Source: Bacteroidales bacterium
GTDB lineage: Bacteria; Bacteroidota; Bacteroidia; Bacteroidales; WCHB1-69
Assembly (NCBI GenBank): GCA_012518765.1
Contig: JAAYRN010000024.1
Span: 1 to 22,734, forward strand
Direction: 5' to 3'
Length of the DNA: 22,734 nucleotides
Position numbers and translations under genes: made by a program. Every line of letters begins with the position of its first letter. Position 1 is the stretch's first letter. Below are positions 8,373-16,505 of this stretch, in pieces. A model generated the notes under the pieces. The model did no database searches, was not told where the DNA came from, and saw only the letters and a program-made list of their open reading frames with translations.

Positions 8373-10436
8373 TTATTTTTCAACTCTAATTCTTGCATCC
8401 ACAGCAACTATGGATTCGGATGTCCCTAACAAAGGATTTAAATCCATTTCTGCAATTTCGGGTGCTGCTGTAACTAAAGCTGATACGCGTGTAACTAAGT
8501 CGGCAAATCTATCTATATCTATAGGTTCTTGACCTCGTACACCCTCTAATATTTTAAAGCCTTTGAGTTGATGTATCAAGGATTTGGCTTCTTCTTTATT
8601 AACAGGGGCTAAGGCTGCTTGCACATCTTTCATGATTTCTATAAAAATTCCTCCCAATCCAAATAGGATTTGATGTCCAAAATCTTCTTCCTTAGATGCT
8701 CCTATAAATATCTCTGTACCAAATAACATGGGATACATTTCAACGGCATAAGTGTCTTGTATTTTCATTAAGCGATTAAATTCGCTAATTACAGTTTCTT
8801 CATCTTTGATATTAAGCACAACTCCTCCTACATCTGATTTATGTAGTGGACCTACTACTTTCATTACTAAAGGATAGCCTTTTTCTTTTGCGTATTCGAC
8901 CGCTTCCTCGGCTGTTGTAACTTCTACTTCTTTTTTAATATCTATTCCCGATGCGTCCATTAGCGTTCGCATTTCTCTTAACGACAAATAACCGTTTTCG
9001 CAATTATCTATCACTTCGCGAATAGCCTTGGTATCAATGACTGGTGCTTCAAAATTTAGGGGTTGTGGTTTGGGTGTGTTGACTACTTTAGCCAAAGCAT
9101 TTCCAAACACACATTCTTCAGGGAAATTTATGCGTTTTTTATTGTGTATAAAATCATCTATTTCATCTTTTACATTGACTATGGACGGTAAAATGGGGAA
9201 TATAGGCTTTTTACAGGTTTTCATTTTTCTATCTAAAAGCTCATATACATCCCAGTTTGGGAAAAGTCCGGGCGAGCCAAAAATAACTGCCATTGCGTCT
9301 ATGTTATCGAAATCATTGTCGCAAGCATCGATAATATATCCTAATTGCTCAGCCGTTCCTGTTGCTAAAAAATCAATGGGATTACCTACTGATGAGCCTG
9401 GATATAATTTAGTTAACAATTCATCCGCAGCTTTTCCTTCTATGGGTGGCACATCCATACCGTTGTTTGAAAGTGTATCGGTCAGCATAACGGCTGGTCC
9501 GCCTGCATGTGTGATGATTGCTATATTTTTCCCTTTTACTTCGGGGTGCATAAACACGGCACATACAGTTGTCAATTCTTCTCTGCTATAACAACGAACT
9601 ATGCCTGCTTTGCGAAACAAAGCATCAACGGCAACATCGGAAGTAGCTAAAGCTCCTGTATGGGAAGATGCTGCACGACTTCCAGCGTCTGAACTTCCTG
9701 ATTTTACAGCGGCTATCTTACAACCTTTATTTATCAGCGATGTGGCATGTTTTAATAATTTTTTGGGTTGGTCTACTTTTTCCATGTACATCATGATGAC
9801 TCGAGAACTTTTTTGAGCATCAAATGTTTGGTCTAAATGCTCCAACACATCTTCAATACCTGTTTGTGCTGAATTACCTACAGCCCAAATGCTATTAAAT
9901 TGTAACCCATTGGTTACCATTCCTTGTTCTTTGATAAACACGGCGGTTGCTCCCGAACCTGTAATAAAATCGATTCCTTGGGGATTTAAAGTAGGAATGG
10001 GTGCATCAAAAGCTCCGCAATAATTCATATTTAAAAAACCCGTACAATTGGGTCCTATCAATGTACCTTCTACCTTGTTTATTGTATCAACTATTTGTTT
10101 TTCTAATAAAGCACCTGCTTCATTTTCTTCACTAAATCCTGCTGAAAGGATAATAAAACCGCGTGTGTTTTTTTGGTTGGCTAATACCTCTACCGTTCCG
10201 GGACAATATTTAGCTGCTATGGCTAAAATAGCACAATCAACCTCAGGAAGGTCTTCTACTTTTTGATAGCATTTTGTGTTTTGTATTTCGTTTTCTTTAG
10301 GATTGACAGTGTATACTGCTCCATCAAAATTACTTTCTAATAAGTTTTTTAAAACTTTACCTCCGGGTTTTTGAACATCGTTGGATGCTCCTATAACTAC
10401 CACACTACGAGGATTTAATAATTTTTCGTGAATCAT
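8373..10436 (-). CDS. ADP-forming acetate/acyl-CoA ligase (alpha-beta fusion)
   Basis: This enzyme class converts acyl-CoA, ADP and phosphate to acid, CoA and ATP, giving substrate-level phosphorylation in fermenting cells; the exact acyl group cannot be read from sequence. The 687 residues carry both halves in one chain. The CoA-binding Rossmann domain is at about 7-125 (SVVVIGASND). Two succinyl-CoA-ligase-like domains follow, with the phosphorylated His in SSHTGALA (His259). The ATP-grasp part is at about 475-687 and holds MKVVGPLHKSDVGGV, including a second conserved His in HKSD. No C-terminal acetyltransferase domain is present, so this is not the lysine acetyltransferase Pat. It begins 62 bases after the preceding exported-protein gene and ends 18 bases before the DHH gene. 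I found no convincing promoter in the 62-base gap. Confidence 0.92.
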   Translation of the reverse strand: MIHEKLLNPRSVVVIGASNDVQKPGGKVLKNLLESNFDGAVYTVNPKENEIQNTKCYQKVEDLPEVDCAILAIAAKYCPGTVEVLANQKNTRGFIILSAGFSEENEAGALLEKQIVDTINKVEGTLIGPNCTGFLNMNYCGAFDAPIPTLNPQGIDFITGSGATAVFIKEQGMVTNGLQFNSIWAVGNSAQTGIEDVLEHLDQTFDAQKSSRVIMMYMEKVDQPKKLLKHATSLINKGCKIAAVKSGSSDAGSRAASSHTGALATSDVAVDALFRKAGIVRCYSREELTTVCAVFMHPEVKGKNIAIITHAGGPAVMLTDTLSNNGMDVPPIEGKAADELLTKLYPGSSVGNPIDFLATGTAEQLGYIIDACDNDFDNIDAMAVIFGSPGLFPNWDVYELLDRKMKTCKKPIFPILPSIVNVKDEIDDFIHNKKRINFPEECVFGNALAKVVNTPKPQPLNFEAPVIDTKAIREVIDNCENGYLSLREMRTLMDASGIDIKKEVEVTTAEEAVEYAKEKGYPLVMKVVGPLHKSDVGGVVLNIKDEETVISEFNRLMKIQDTYAVEMYPMLFGTEIFIGASKEEDFGHQILFGLGGIFIEIMKDVQAALAPVNKEEAKSLIHQLKGFKILEGVRGQEPIDIDRFADLVTRVSALVTAAPEIAEMDLNPLLGTSESIVAVDARIRVEK

Positions 10437-10498
10437 ATATTTCAGTTTTTTGTTTTAAAAATAATACTCTATGGGTTCATTTGTTTGCAAATTATTTT

Positions 10499-11194
10499 TT
10501 ACTCACCTCCGCCTGAATTTTGCGATGCGCGGACTGCCTCCATATAGTCATCGTAAGAAATAATTTCAAAACCCGATGGAATTAAAAATTCGGCAGGTTT
10601 GATTTTTTTCTTTTTTACTTTTACGGCTTCGGTAATGATTTTTATCTCTCCTATATGTTGCTCTTGATATAGTGGATATCCTTTAAGACCTGGGGTTTCA
10701 AAGTTTATATTTTCATCTACTCCTATTTCTTCTGTGGTATAACAAATTACTTTTATTTCACTCTCTTTTTCCAAATCTTTTACCACAATATCGTAACGTT
10801 TACAGGCATAACCACAAATTGTTTTTGTTTCGTCTGATGGAACAACTTTAATATCAACGTATTCAAAATCTTCCTCAAAGTCTTCTCTGTCCTTTTTTAT
10901 GACTAATTTTTGCATAGGATGATCAATAATCATCAAATTTTGAGAAGAATCGCCAATGTTAACTACATGTTGAACAAATCCTTGACCACTTACGGTGTAC
11001 TTGGTGTTGTTACCAGCAATGGTATAAATTCTTTCTTTGGGAGCATTTGCCAATCTCATGGGGTCAATATCTCCTTCGTATTTAATAGAAAATGTTACCA
11101 AACCTGAAAAACTTTTTACTTTTTGTGCATTCAGTTCTGTGGACATAAAACCACAGATTATCACCATGCTTACTATTGTCGCTATTCGCTTCAT
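10499..11194 (-). CDS. Exported protein of unknown function, DUF4412/GLPGLI-like
   Basis: A 231-residue protein with a Sec signal peptide (about 1-23, cleavage LNA before QKVKS). Without a lipobox it should be periplasmic or surface exposed. The body is predicted mainly beta. The segment TKTICGYACKRYDIVV (about 130-145) resembles the conserved GYKCKK signature of DUF4412 and GLPGLI families of the phylum, and the C-terminal KPAEFLIPSGFEII is also typical of them; the role of those families is not known. The two Cys in CGYAC could form a disulfide. The last residues SQNSGGGE look disordered. It lies 62 bases upstream of the acyl-CoA ligase and could be the first gene of that transcript. Family placement is by eye, so treat as tentative. 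Confidence 0.75.
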   Translation of the reverse strand: MKRIATIVSMVIICGFMSTELNAQKVKSFSGLVTFSIKYEGDIDPMRLANAPKERIYTIAGNNTKYTVSGQGFVQHVVNIGDSSQNLMIIDHPMQKLVIKKDREDFEEDFEYVDIKVVPSDETKTICGYACKRYDIVVKDLEKESEIKVICYTTEEIGVDENINFETPGLKGYPLYQEQHIGEIKIITEAVKVKKKKIKPAEFLIPSGFEIISYDDYMEAVRASQNSGGGE

Positions 11195-11239
11195 TGTTGT
11201 TAATTTTTTATTTATAATCTACATTATTTAATTCAGATG

Positions 11240-11247
11240 CAAAAGTA
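11240..11247 (-). promoter_or_regulatory. Bacteroidota-type -7 box (TACTTTTG) for the DUF4412-like gene
   Basis: On the minus strand this reads TACTTTTG, an exact match to TAnnTTTG and followed by CA. It lies about 46 bases upstream of the ATG at 11194. I did not find a good TTTG -33 box at the usual distance, so the call rests on one half only. Confidence 0.45.
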
Positions 11248-11444
11248 TACAATATTTTTCACTTATGTTCTGTTTTGGCAAAAATAATTTACCCGATTTT
11301 ATCAAACCCTAACTTCTACCTATACATGGAATGTATTAACAATTCCTTGTTGCATATTGTTAAATTGTTTAATTTTGTAGTGTTGATTTTTTGTAAAAAA
11401 ATACATTTTTGCAGGGAAAGAAAAAAACATCAAATGCAATCTAT

Positions 11445-11468
11445 TGCCCATGGTTTAAACCATGGGCA
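11445..11468. repeat. 24-bp perfect palindrome behind uup
   Basis: Arms TGCCCATGG and CCATGGGCA flank the self-complementary centre TTTAAA, so 24 bases form one perfect palindrome. As RNA it would be a 9-bp stem with a six-base loop. It lies 22 bases past the uup stop in a 296-base intergenic stretch. On either strand the nearest T-run is some 15-20 bases away, so it is not a textbook terminator. The rest of the gap (11195-11444) is AT-rich and holds the -7 box above. On the plus strand CATTTTTG at about 11404-11411 is a weak promoter-like match. I see no credible gene there. Confidence 0.9.
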
Positions 11469-11490
11469 GTGAGAAAAGAAAACAATTTTT

Positions 11491-13377
11491 TTATTCTTTT
11501 TCTCCCAATTCCAACCATCGTTGTGATTTTTCGTCCAACTCGGCACAAAGGGCGGCGTATTGTTTGTATACCTGCTCAATGTCGGAGGCTGAGCCGGTTG
11601 GATTGGATAGTTTTTCGGTAAGTTGTTGTTTTTCTTCTTCTAAGATATAAATTCTTTCTTCCAACGCCTCGTATTCTTTGCGTTCTTTGTAGGTCATTTT
11701 TAAGGGATTTGTACTTGTATTTACCCTTTCTGTTTTGGTTTTTATTTCTTTTTCTTTCAGTCGCTCTCCCTTTTCTATCAAGTCTTTTTGATTTTTATAG
11801 TGGCTATAACTTCCGTAAAAATCTTTAATCCTTCCATTTTCTTCAAAAACAAACAGGTGATCGACCAATTTATTCATAAACCATCGGTCGTGTGAAACTA
11901 CCAACAAGCACCCTTTGAAATTCAATAAAAAATCCTCTAAAATATTCAATGTTTCTATATCAAAATTGTTGGTTGGTTCGTCGAGGATTAAAAAGTTTGG
12001 ATTTTTAAGCAAAACCAATAAGAGATAAAACTTTCGTCTTTGACCACCGCTTAATTGTTCATAATAAACATATTGTGTTTGAAAATCAAATCCAAAATGA
12101 TTTAAAAACTGAGATGCCGAAATATAATTTCCGTTTGCCATACGTATCATTTCGGCATGTTCTTTTACAATATCTATCAAGCGTTTACCATAATTTTCTT
12201 CCGACAAACCCTCTTGTCCATAATATCCAAACACAATGGTTTCGCCGGCTATAATTTTACCTGCAGTGGGTTTTAGTTCGTTCATAATGAGCTTTAAAAG
12301 AGTGGATTTTCCGCTACCATTTCGACCTACTATGCCGCATCGTTCGCCTTTTTTAAATACATAGGAAAAATCTTTTATAATAAAATCCTTGTCGTATTTA
12401 AAATCTAAGTTGTTTATTTCTAATATTTTATTTCCTATACGTTCAGTTTTTACTGCAAAATTTATTTCTTGTTTTTGTATGCGTTGATTTGCCTTTTGTT
12501 TCACTTCTTCAAAGCTATCTATGCGGGCTTTGGCTTTGGTTGTGCGGGCTTGTGGCGTGGTGCGAATCCATTCTAATTCTTTTCGATAAACAGATTTTGC
12601 TCGCTCTATTTCAGATGATTGTGCATTGATTCGCTCTTCTTTTTTTTCTAAAAAATAATTATATTTCCCTTTATAGCGATATAGTTTTCCCCCGTCTAAC
12701 TCCATAATATCGGTACAAATTTTATCCAAAAAAAATCGGTCGTGCGTAACCATCAATAAAGTGGTATGGGTTGTTGACAAATAATTTTCTAACCATTCAA
12801 TCATTTCTATATCCAAATGATTGGTAGGCTCGTCTAAAATTAACACATCCGATTCGGACAATAGGGTTTGAGCCAAAGCTACTTTTTTGCGTTCACCTCC
12901 CGATAGTGTATTGAAATCTGAAAATATATCTTGAATATGAAAGCGATACAGTATTTCTTTGATTTTATTTTCAAAATTCCATGCGTTCATCCTATCCATT
13001 TCATTTATTGCTTTTTCCATAGCTTCTTTTGTCGAATTGTTGGGATGTAAACTATAGGCATTCAAGGTTTTTTCGTATTGTTTAACGGTAGTAACCAAAG
13101 GAGTTTGAGTGTTTAAAATCACGTCTAACACTGTAGTATTATCTTGATTATTATCTATTTGAGGCAAATAAGAAACATGTATACCGTTGCGTAAGGTGAT
13201 TCTGCCTTCGTCGGGGAGTTCTAAGCCCATAATTATATTTAGCAACGTAGATTTGCCCGTTCCATTTTTTGCTATCAAAGCCACTTTTTGTCCTTTTTCT
13301 ATACCAAAACTAATTTGCTCAAACAGCAATTTTTCTCCGTACCATTTGCTAAGATTCTCAATATTAAGATAATTCAC
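11491..13377 (-). CDS. uup: ABC-F family ATPase, Uup-like
   Basis: ABC-F proteins are soluble ATPases with two nucleotide-binding domains that act on the ribosome; Uup is also linked to DNA branched-intermediate processing and ribosome assembly. No membrane segment is present. Domain one has Walker A AKNGTGKS (36-43), signature LSGGE (158-162) and DEPTNHLD (182-189). The inter-domain linker (about 240-310) is charged and helical and contains the ARTTKAKARIDSF stretch common in Uup. Domain two has GRNGSGKS (351-358), LSGGQ (442-446) and DEPTNNFD (466-473). The C-terminal coiled coil typical of Uup is at about 560-628. It is transcribed away from the plus-strand lipoprotein gene, with a 252-base shared upstream region. 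Subfamily choice is by the C-terminal coiled coil. Confidence 0.9.
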   Translation of the reverse strand: MNYLNIENLSKWYGEKLLFEQISFGIEKGQKVALIAKNGTGKSTLLNIIMGLELPDEGRITLRNGIHVSYLPQIDNNQDNTTVLDVILNTQTPLVTTVKQYEKTLNAYSLHPNNSTKEAMEKAINEMDRMNAWNFENKIKEILYRFHIQDIFSDFNTLSGGERKKVALAQTLLSESDVLILDEPTNHLDIEMIEWLENYLSTTHTTLLMVTHDRFFLDKICTDIMELDGGKLYRYKGKYNYFLEKKEERINAQSSEIERAKSVYRKELEWIRTTPQARTTKAKARIDSFEEVKQKANQRIQKQEINFAVKTERIGNKILEINNLDFKYDKDFIIKDFSYVFKKGERCGIVGRNGSGKSTLLKLIMNELKPTAGKIIAGETIVFGYYGQEGLSEENYGKRLIDIVKEHAEMIRMANGNYISASQFLNHFGFDFQTQYVYYEQLSGGQRRKFYLLLVLLKNPNFLILDEPTNNFDIETLNILEDFLLNFKGCLLVVSHDRWFMNKLVDHLFVFEENGRIKDFYGSYSHYKNQKDLIEKGERLKEKEIKTKTERVNTSTNPLKMTYKERKEYEALEERIYILEEEKQQLTEKLSNPTGSASDIEQVYKQYAALCAELDEKSQRWLELGEKE

Positions 13378-13393
13378 AGTAAATATTTTTTTA

Positions 13394-13401
13394 CAAAAAT
13401 A
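13394..13401 (-). promoter_or_regulatory. Possible Bacteroidota-type -7 box (TATTTTTG) for uup
   Basis: Minus-strand TATTTTTG matches TAnnTTTG exactly, but it ends only 16 bases before the uup ATG, which would leave a very short leader, and I see no TTTG at the right distance upstream. The rest of 13402-13629 is AT-rich, and I found no convincing promoter there for the plus-strand gene at 13630. Confidence 0.3.
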
Positions 13402-13629
13402 CCATATTATTTTGACAACTCGTTTGATTTAGTCTTTTTTTTATCTCCATGCAAACAACAATTTATACAAACAAGCGTTTTATGGATACTATTTATGGAC
13501 ACTTCTACTAATTATTTCTTTAACAACTAAATACATAAAAAGGCAGATTTTAAACTAAAAATAATTTAAAAATACATGCGTTAATAAAGAAAAAATCACA
13601 TTAGTGTTAAACTTTAAAATTTAATAAAT

Positions 13630-13995
13630 ATGAAAGCAAAAAACGTAATCTTAATTGCAACTTTATTGTTGTGTTGTATCACCACATCCATATTTAGCAG
13701 TTGTGTAAAACAAAAAAATTGCGAAGAAGGAGAAATTGGATACTTTGAGTATTTGGAAGAACCATTTATTGTTACCGATCCGGATTCTAAAAACAAAGAT
13801 GAGAAAGTAGTAGCTAAATTCACTTATGAGATAGGTGGTGTTGAATTAATTGTAGGAAATGTCCCTTCAAAATTTAAGACTAAGGAACCAATAAAAGTAA
13901 GAGCATGCATAAAACTCAAAAACACATCGAGGTATAAAGATTATGCCCCTCATCCTGTTGTTTATAAATTAAAATGTATAGAAAAGGAGGATTAA
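13630..13995 (+). CDS. Small putative lipoprotein of unknown function
   Basis: A 121-residue protein with a signal peptide and lipobox FSSC (Cys25), so probably anchored in the envelope. After the lipid anchor it is mostly polar, with alternating beta-like stretches (VVAKFTYEIGGVELIVGNVP, IKVRACIKLKN) and a C-terminal YKLKCIEKED. Four further Cys are seen: Cys15 and Cys16 in the leader, and three after the anchor site, in QKNCEE, RACIK and KLKCIE. I recall similar short proteins in this phylum but no function. Its last codons contain the Shine-Dalgarno sequence for the next ORF and it ends 3 bases before that ORF, so it is likely cotranscribed with the TonB-dependent receptor. Confidence 0.8.
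   Translation: MKAKNVILIATLLLCCITTSIFSSCVKQKNCEEGEIGYFEYLEEPFIVTDPDSKNKDEKVVAKFTYEIGGVELIVGNVPSKFKTKEPIKVRACIKLKNTSRYKDYAPHPVVYKLKCIEKED
13983..13990 (+). promoter_or_regulatory. Consensus Shine-Dalgarno (AAAGGAGG) inside the lipoprotein 3' end
   Basis: AAAGGAGG lies 8 bases before the ATG at 13999 but 40 bases before the receptor ATG at 14031. Members of this phylum often start genes without a strong Shine-Dalgarno, so this match points to 13999 as the ribosome entry site. Confidence 0.65.
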
Positions 13996-13998
13996 ATC

Positions 13999-14034
13999 AT
14001 GAAAAAATTAGCATTCATTATTTTAATAGTATGA
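13999..14034 (+). CDS. 11-codon ORF (MKKLAFIILIV) overlapping the receptor start; leader peptide or decayed start
   Basis: ATG at 13999 has ideal spacing from AAAGGAGG and opens an ORF of eleven codons. Its stop overlaps the receptor ATG as ATGA (14031-14034), the classic layout for translational coupling. The peptide looks like the beginning of a signal peptide: two Lys, then a hydrophobic run. Two readings are open: a coupling leader that delivers ribosomes to the receptor, or the old receptor start knocked out of frame by one base. No peptide evidence exists here. Confidence 0.4.
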   Translation: MKKLAFIILIV

Positions 14035-16415
14035 ATAGATTTTATAGTTTATTTTTCCTTTTATTTTCTTTATTTTGTGTTATAAATCCTGTTTATACAC
14101 AAAAAAAATATACCATAAGTGGGTATGTCAAAGATGCTTCCAATGGTGAAGCCATGACGGGTGCTACCGTTTATGCCAAAGAGAACTACAAAGGAACTAC
14201 CGCCAATATCTACGGTTTTTATTCATTAACTTTAGACGAAGGAATATATAGCATACAAAGCTCATTTATAGGTTACGAAACCTTTGAAAAAACCATTGAT
14301 TTAAACTCTAACATAAAGTTAAACATAGAGCTATCGCCTATTAGCATACAAGCCTCTGCAATTGTTGTTACCGACAAACGAAAAACCGAAAACATAGAAA
14401 CTACCGACATGGGCAAGACTGAAATTAAAATTGAAACCATCAAAAAAACTCCTTTGTTTTTTGGCGAAGCCGATTTAATTAAAACCTTGCAATTACTTCC
14501 CGGAGTTCAAAATTCGGGTGAAGGCAGTTCGGGATATTATGTAAGAGGCGGAGGAGTAGACCAAAACCTTATTTTATTAGACGGTGCTACCCTTTACAAT
14601 GTGGGTCATTTGTTTGGTTTTTTTTCTGTTTTCAATGCCGATGCCATTCGTTCGGCTGAAATCACAAAAGCTGGAATCCCTGCCAATTACGGTGGTAGAT
14701 TGTCGTCTGTTTTAGATGTAAACATGAAAGAGGGAAACATGAAAACCTACGAAGCCGAAGGAGGCTTGGGTTTGATTTATTCCCGCTTAAACTTACAAGG
14801 ACCTATTGTGAAAGATAAAGCCTCATTTTTAATCTCGGCACGAAGAACATACGTTGACTTATTAATACAACCTTTTTTACACAAAGACTCCGAACTCAAA
14901 GGAATGCGTTTTTATTTTTACGACCTTAACGGAAAAATAAATTGGATTATCAATAACAAACATCGCATATTTTTAAGCTCTTATTACGGCTCCGATGTAT
15001 ATGGTTTTAAATCAGTTGAAAAGGAAAATTCGGTAAATCTTCAATCCATGTTTAAATGGGAAAACGCATCGGCTTCATTAAGGTGGAACTATAACATAAA
15101 TAGTAAGTTGTTTTTAAACACATCCTTGTTATTTAGCGATTATATATTTAAAACCGACCTTACACTCGACATATATAATTTTGCTATTCAATCGAGTATA
15201 CGTAATTATTCTTTCAATTCTGAATTGAGTTATCATCCCCTACCTGAACATAATTTAAAATTTGGCACTCATTATATTTTCCATACATTTACACCCAACA
15301 CCTACTCTGCTATTTCGGGAGACGTAAACATGAATGTACAAAGTCCGGGCATATATTATGCCAACGAAGCGGCAGTTTATGCATTAGATGAGTTCGTTAT
15401 CGGCAAACGATTTAAATTCAATATCGGATTAAGAGCTTCGTATTTTGAACACATAGGACCTTTTACTTCCTATCTTTTAGATGAACTGGGACGTGTAAAT
15501 GATTCTATTAACTATAAAAAAGGAGAACGAATCAAGCCGTATATGGGTTTAGAACCTCGTTTTTCTATGCGATTTTCTATAGACTCGTTAACATCGATAA
15601 AAGTCTCGTATACACATAATTATCAATATTTACATCAAGTTTCTTTGTCTACTATATCCCTGCCAACCGATGCGTGGATTCCGAGCAATACGCAAGTAAA
15701 ACCACAAACAGGCAATCAATACTCACTGGGAGTATATCGAAATTTTTTAAATAATATATTAGAAACCTCTGTTGAAGTATATTACAGAGACATGAAAAAT
15801 TTAGTAGAATACAAAGAGGGATATTCTCCTTTTACTGAAATTCTTTCTGGATTGGAATATCAATACACACAAGGCAAGGGTTACGGCTATGGTATTGAGT
15901 TTTTTATAAATAAAACACAGGGAAATTTTACGGGTTGGATAGGTTATACATTGGCTTGGACTAAACGCAAATTTCCCGAATTAAACGGTGGCAAAGAATT
16001 TTATGCTAAAAACGACCGCCGACACGATATTTCTATCATGCTATCTTACGATGTATTACCCAACCTAAGTACTTCATTAGTATGGGTATACGCTACAGGA
16101 AACACCATGACCATACCCGTAGGATTTTATTTTGTAGGCTATAATCTCATTACCGAATACAGCGAAAAAAATGCCTATCGCATCGATGCCTATCATCGTT
16201 TAGACCTTTCGGTTAATTGGATTATCAAACGTACAGAAAGGTTTGAACACTCCCTAAACTTCTCTGTGTATAATGTATACAACCGCAAAAATCCATTTTT
16301 CATCTCTATCAATACACAAATCAATAACGAAACATTTGCCCTCAGCAATACAGCCTATCAAATGTCGCTATTCCCTATTTTACCTTCTATTTCGTGGAAT
16401 TTTAAGTTTAAATAA
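14031..16415 (+). CDS. TonB-dependent outer-membrane receptor with carboxypeptidase-regulatory-like N-terminus
   Basis: A TonB-gated outer-membrane transporter of about 794 residues. I start it at ATG 14031, which gives a clean signal peptide (about 1-23, ending VYT before QKKYT); an in-frame start at 13974 would add a polar, non-signal extension and overlap the upstream gene by 22 bases. The beta-sandwich domain (about 25-105, ISGYVKDASNGEAMTGATVYAK) is typical of receptors in this phylum. The plug follows at about 125-235 (LPGVQNSGEGSSGYYVRGGGVDQNLILLDGATLYN, then PANYGGRLSSVLDV). The rest is a 22-strand-type barrel ending SISWNFKFK. There is no SusD partner beside it, so a glycan substrate is not indicated; the ligand is unknown. 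The upstream partner is a small lipoprotein. Confidence 0.9.
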   Translation: MNRFYSLFFLLFSLFCVINPVYTQKKYTISGYVKDASNGEAMTGATVYAKENYKGTTANIYGFYSLTLDEGIYSIQSSFIGYETFEKTIDLNSNIKLNIELSPISIQASAIVVTDKRKTENIETTDMGKTEIKIETIKKTPLFFGEADLIKTLQLLPGVQNSGEGSSGYYVRGGGVDQNLILLDGATLYNVGHLFGFFSVFNADAIRSAEITKAGIPANYGGRLSSVLDVNMKEGNMKTYEAEGGLGLIYSRLNLQGPIVKDKASFLISARRTYVDLLIQPFLHKDSELKGMRFYFYDLNGKINWIINNKHRIFLSSYYGSDVYGFKSVEKENSVNLQSMFKWENASASLRWNYNINSKLFLNTSLLFSDYIFKTDLTLDIYNFAIQSSIRNYSFNSELSYHPLPEHNLKFGTHYIFHTFTPNTYSAISGDVNMNVQSPGIYYANEAAVYALDEFVIGKRFKFNIGLRASYFEHIGPFTSYLLDELGRVNDSINYKKGERIKPYMGLEPRFSMRFSIDSLTSIKVSYTHNYQYLHQVSLSTISLPTDAWIPSNTQVKPQTGNQYSLGVYRNFLNNILETSVEVYYRDMKNLVEYKEGYSPFTEILSGLEYQYTQGKGYGYGIEFFINKTQGNFTGWIGYTLAWTKRKFPELNGGKEFYAKNDRRHDISIMLSYDVLPNLSTSLVWVYATGNTMTIPVGFYFVGYNLITEYSEKNAYRIDAYHRLDLSVNWIIKRTERFEHSLNFSVYNVYNRKNPFFISINTQINNETFALSNTAYQMSLFPILPSISWNFKFK

Positions 16416-16505
16416 GTAGGTCGTTTCGCAAAATAAATGGAAAGGTAAAATATTTCAAAAGACAAAAGCGTTAATGTAATTGATTTTATAAAAACAGATT
16501 GAGAA

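Noticed and set aside
9028..9591. A 187-codon open frame on the plus strand antisense to the acyl-CoA ligase
   Set aside because: It lies fully inside a firmly identified gene on the other strand, has no ribosome site or family signature, and reads as a shadow frame.
11275..11472. A 65-codon plus-strand ORF across the gap behind uup
   Set aside because: It runs through the palindrome, has no family signature and an unusual composition; only a weak promoter-like match precedes it.
11445..11490. Palindrome as ordinary rho-independent terminator of uup
   Set aside because: The T-run expected directly after the stem is missing on both strands; kept as an unexplained repeat instead.
13974..14030. 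Receptor start at 13974 (19 extra residues)
   Set aside because: The extension MYRKGGLNHEKISIHYFNS is not signal-like and would bury the real signal peptide; it also overlaps the lipoprotein gene.
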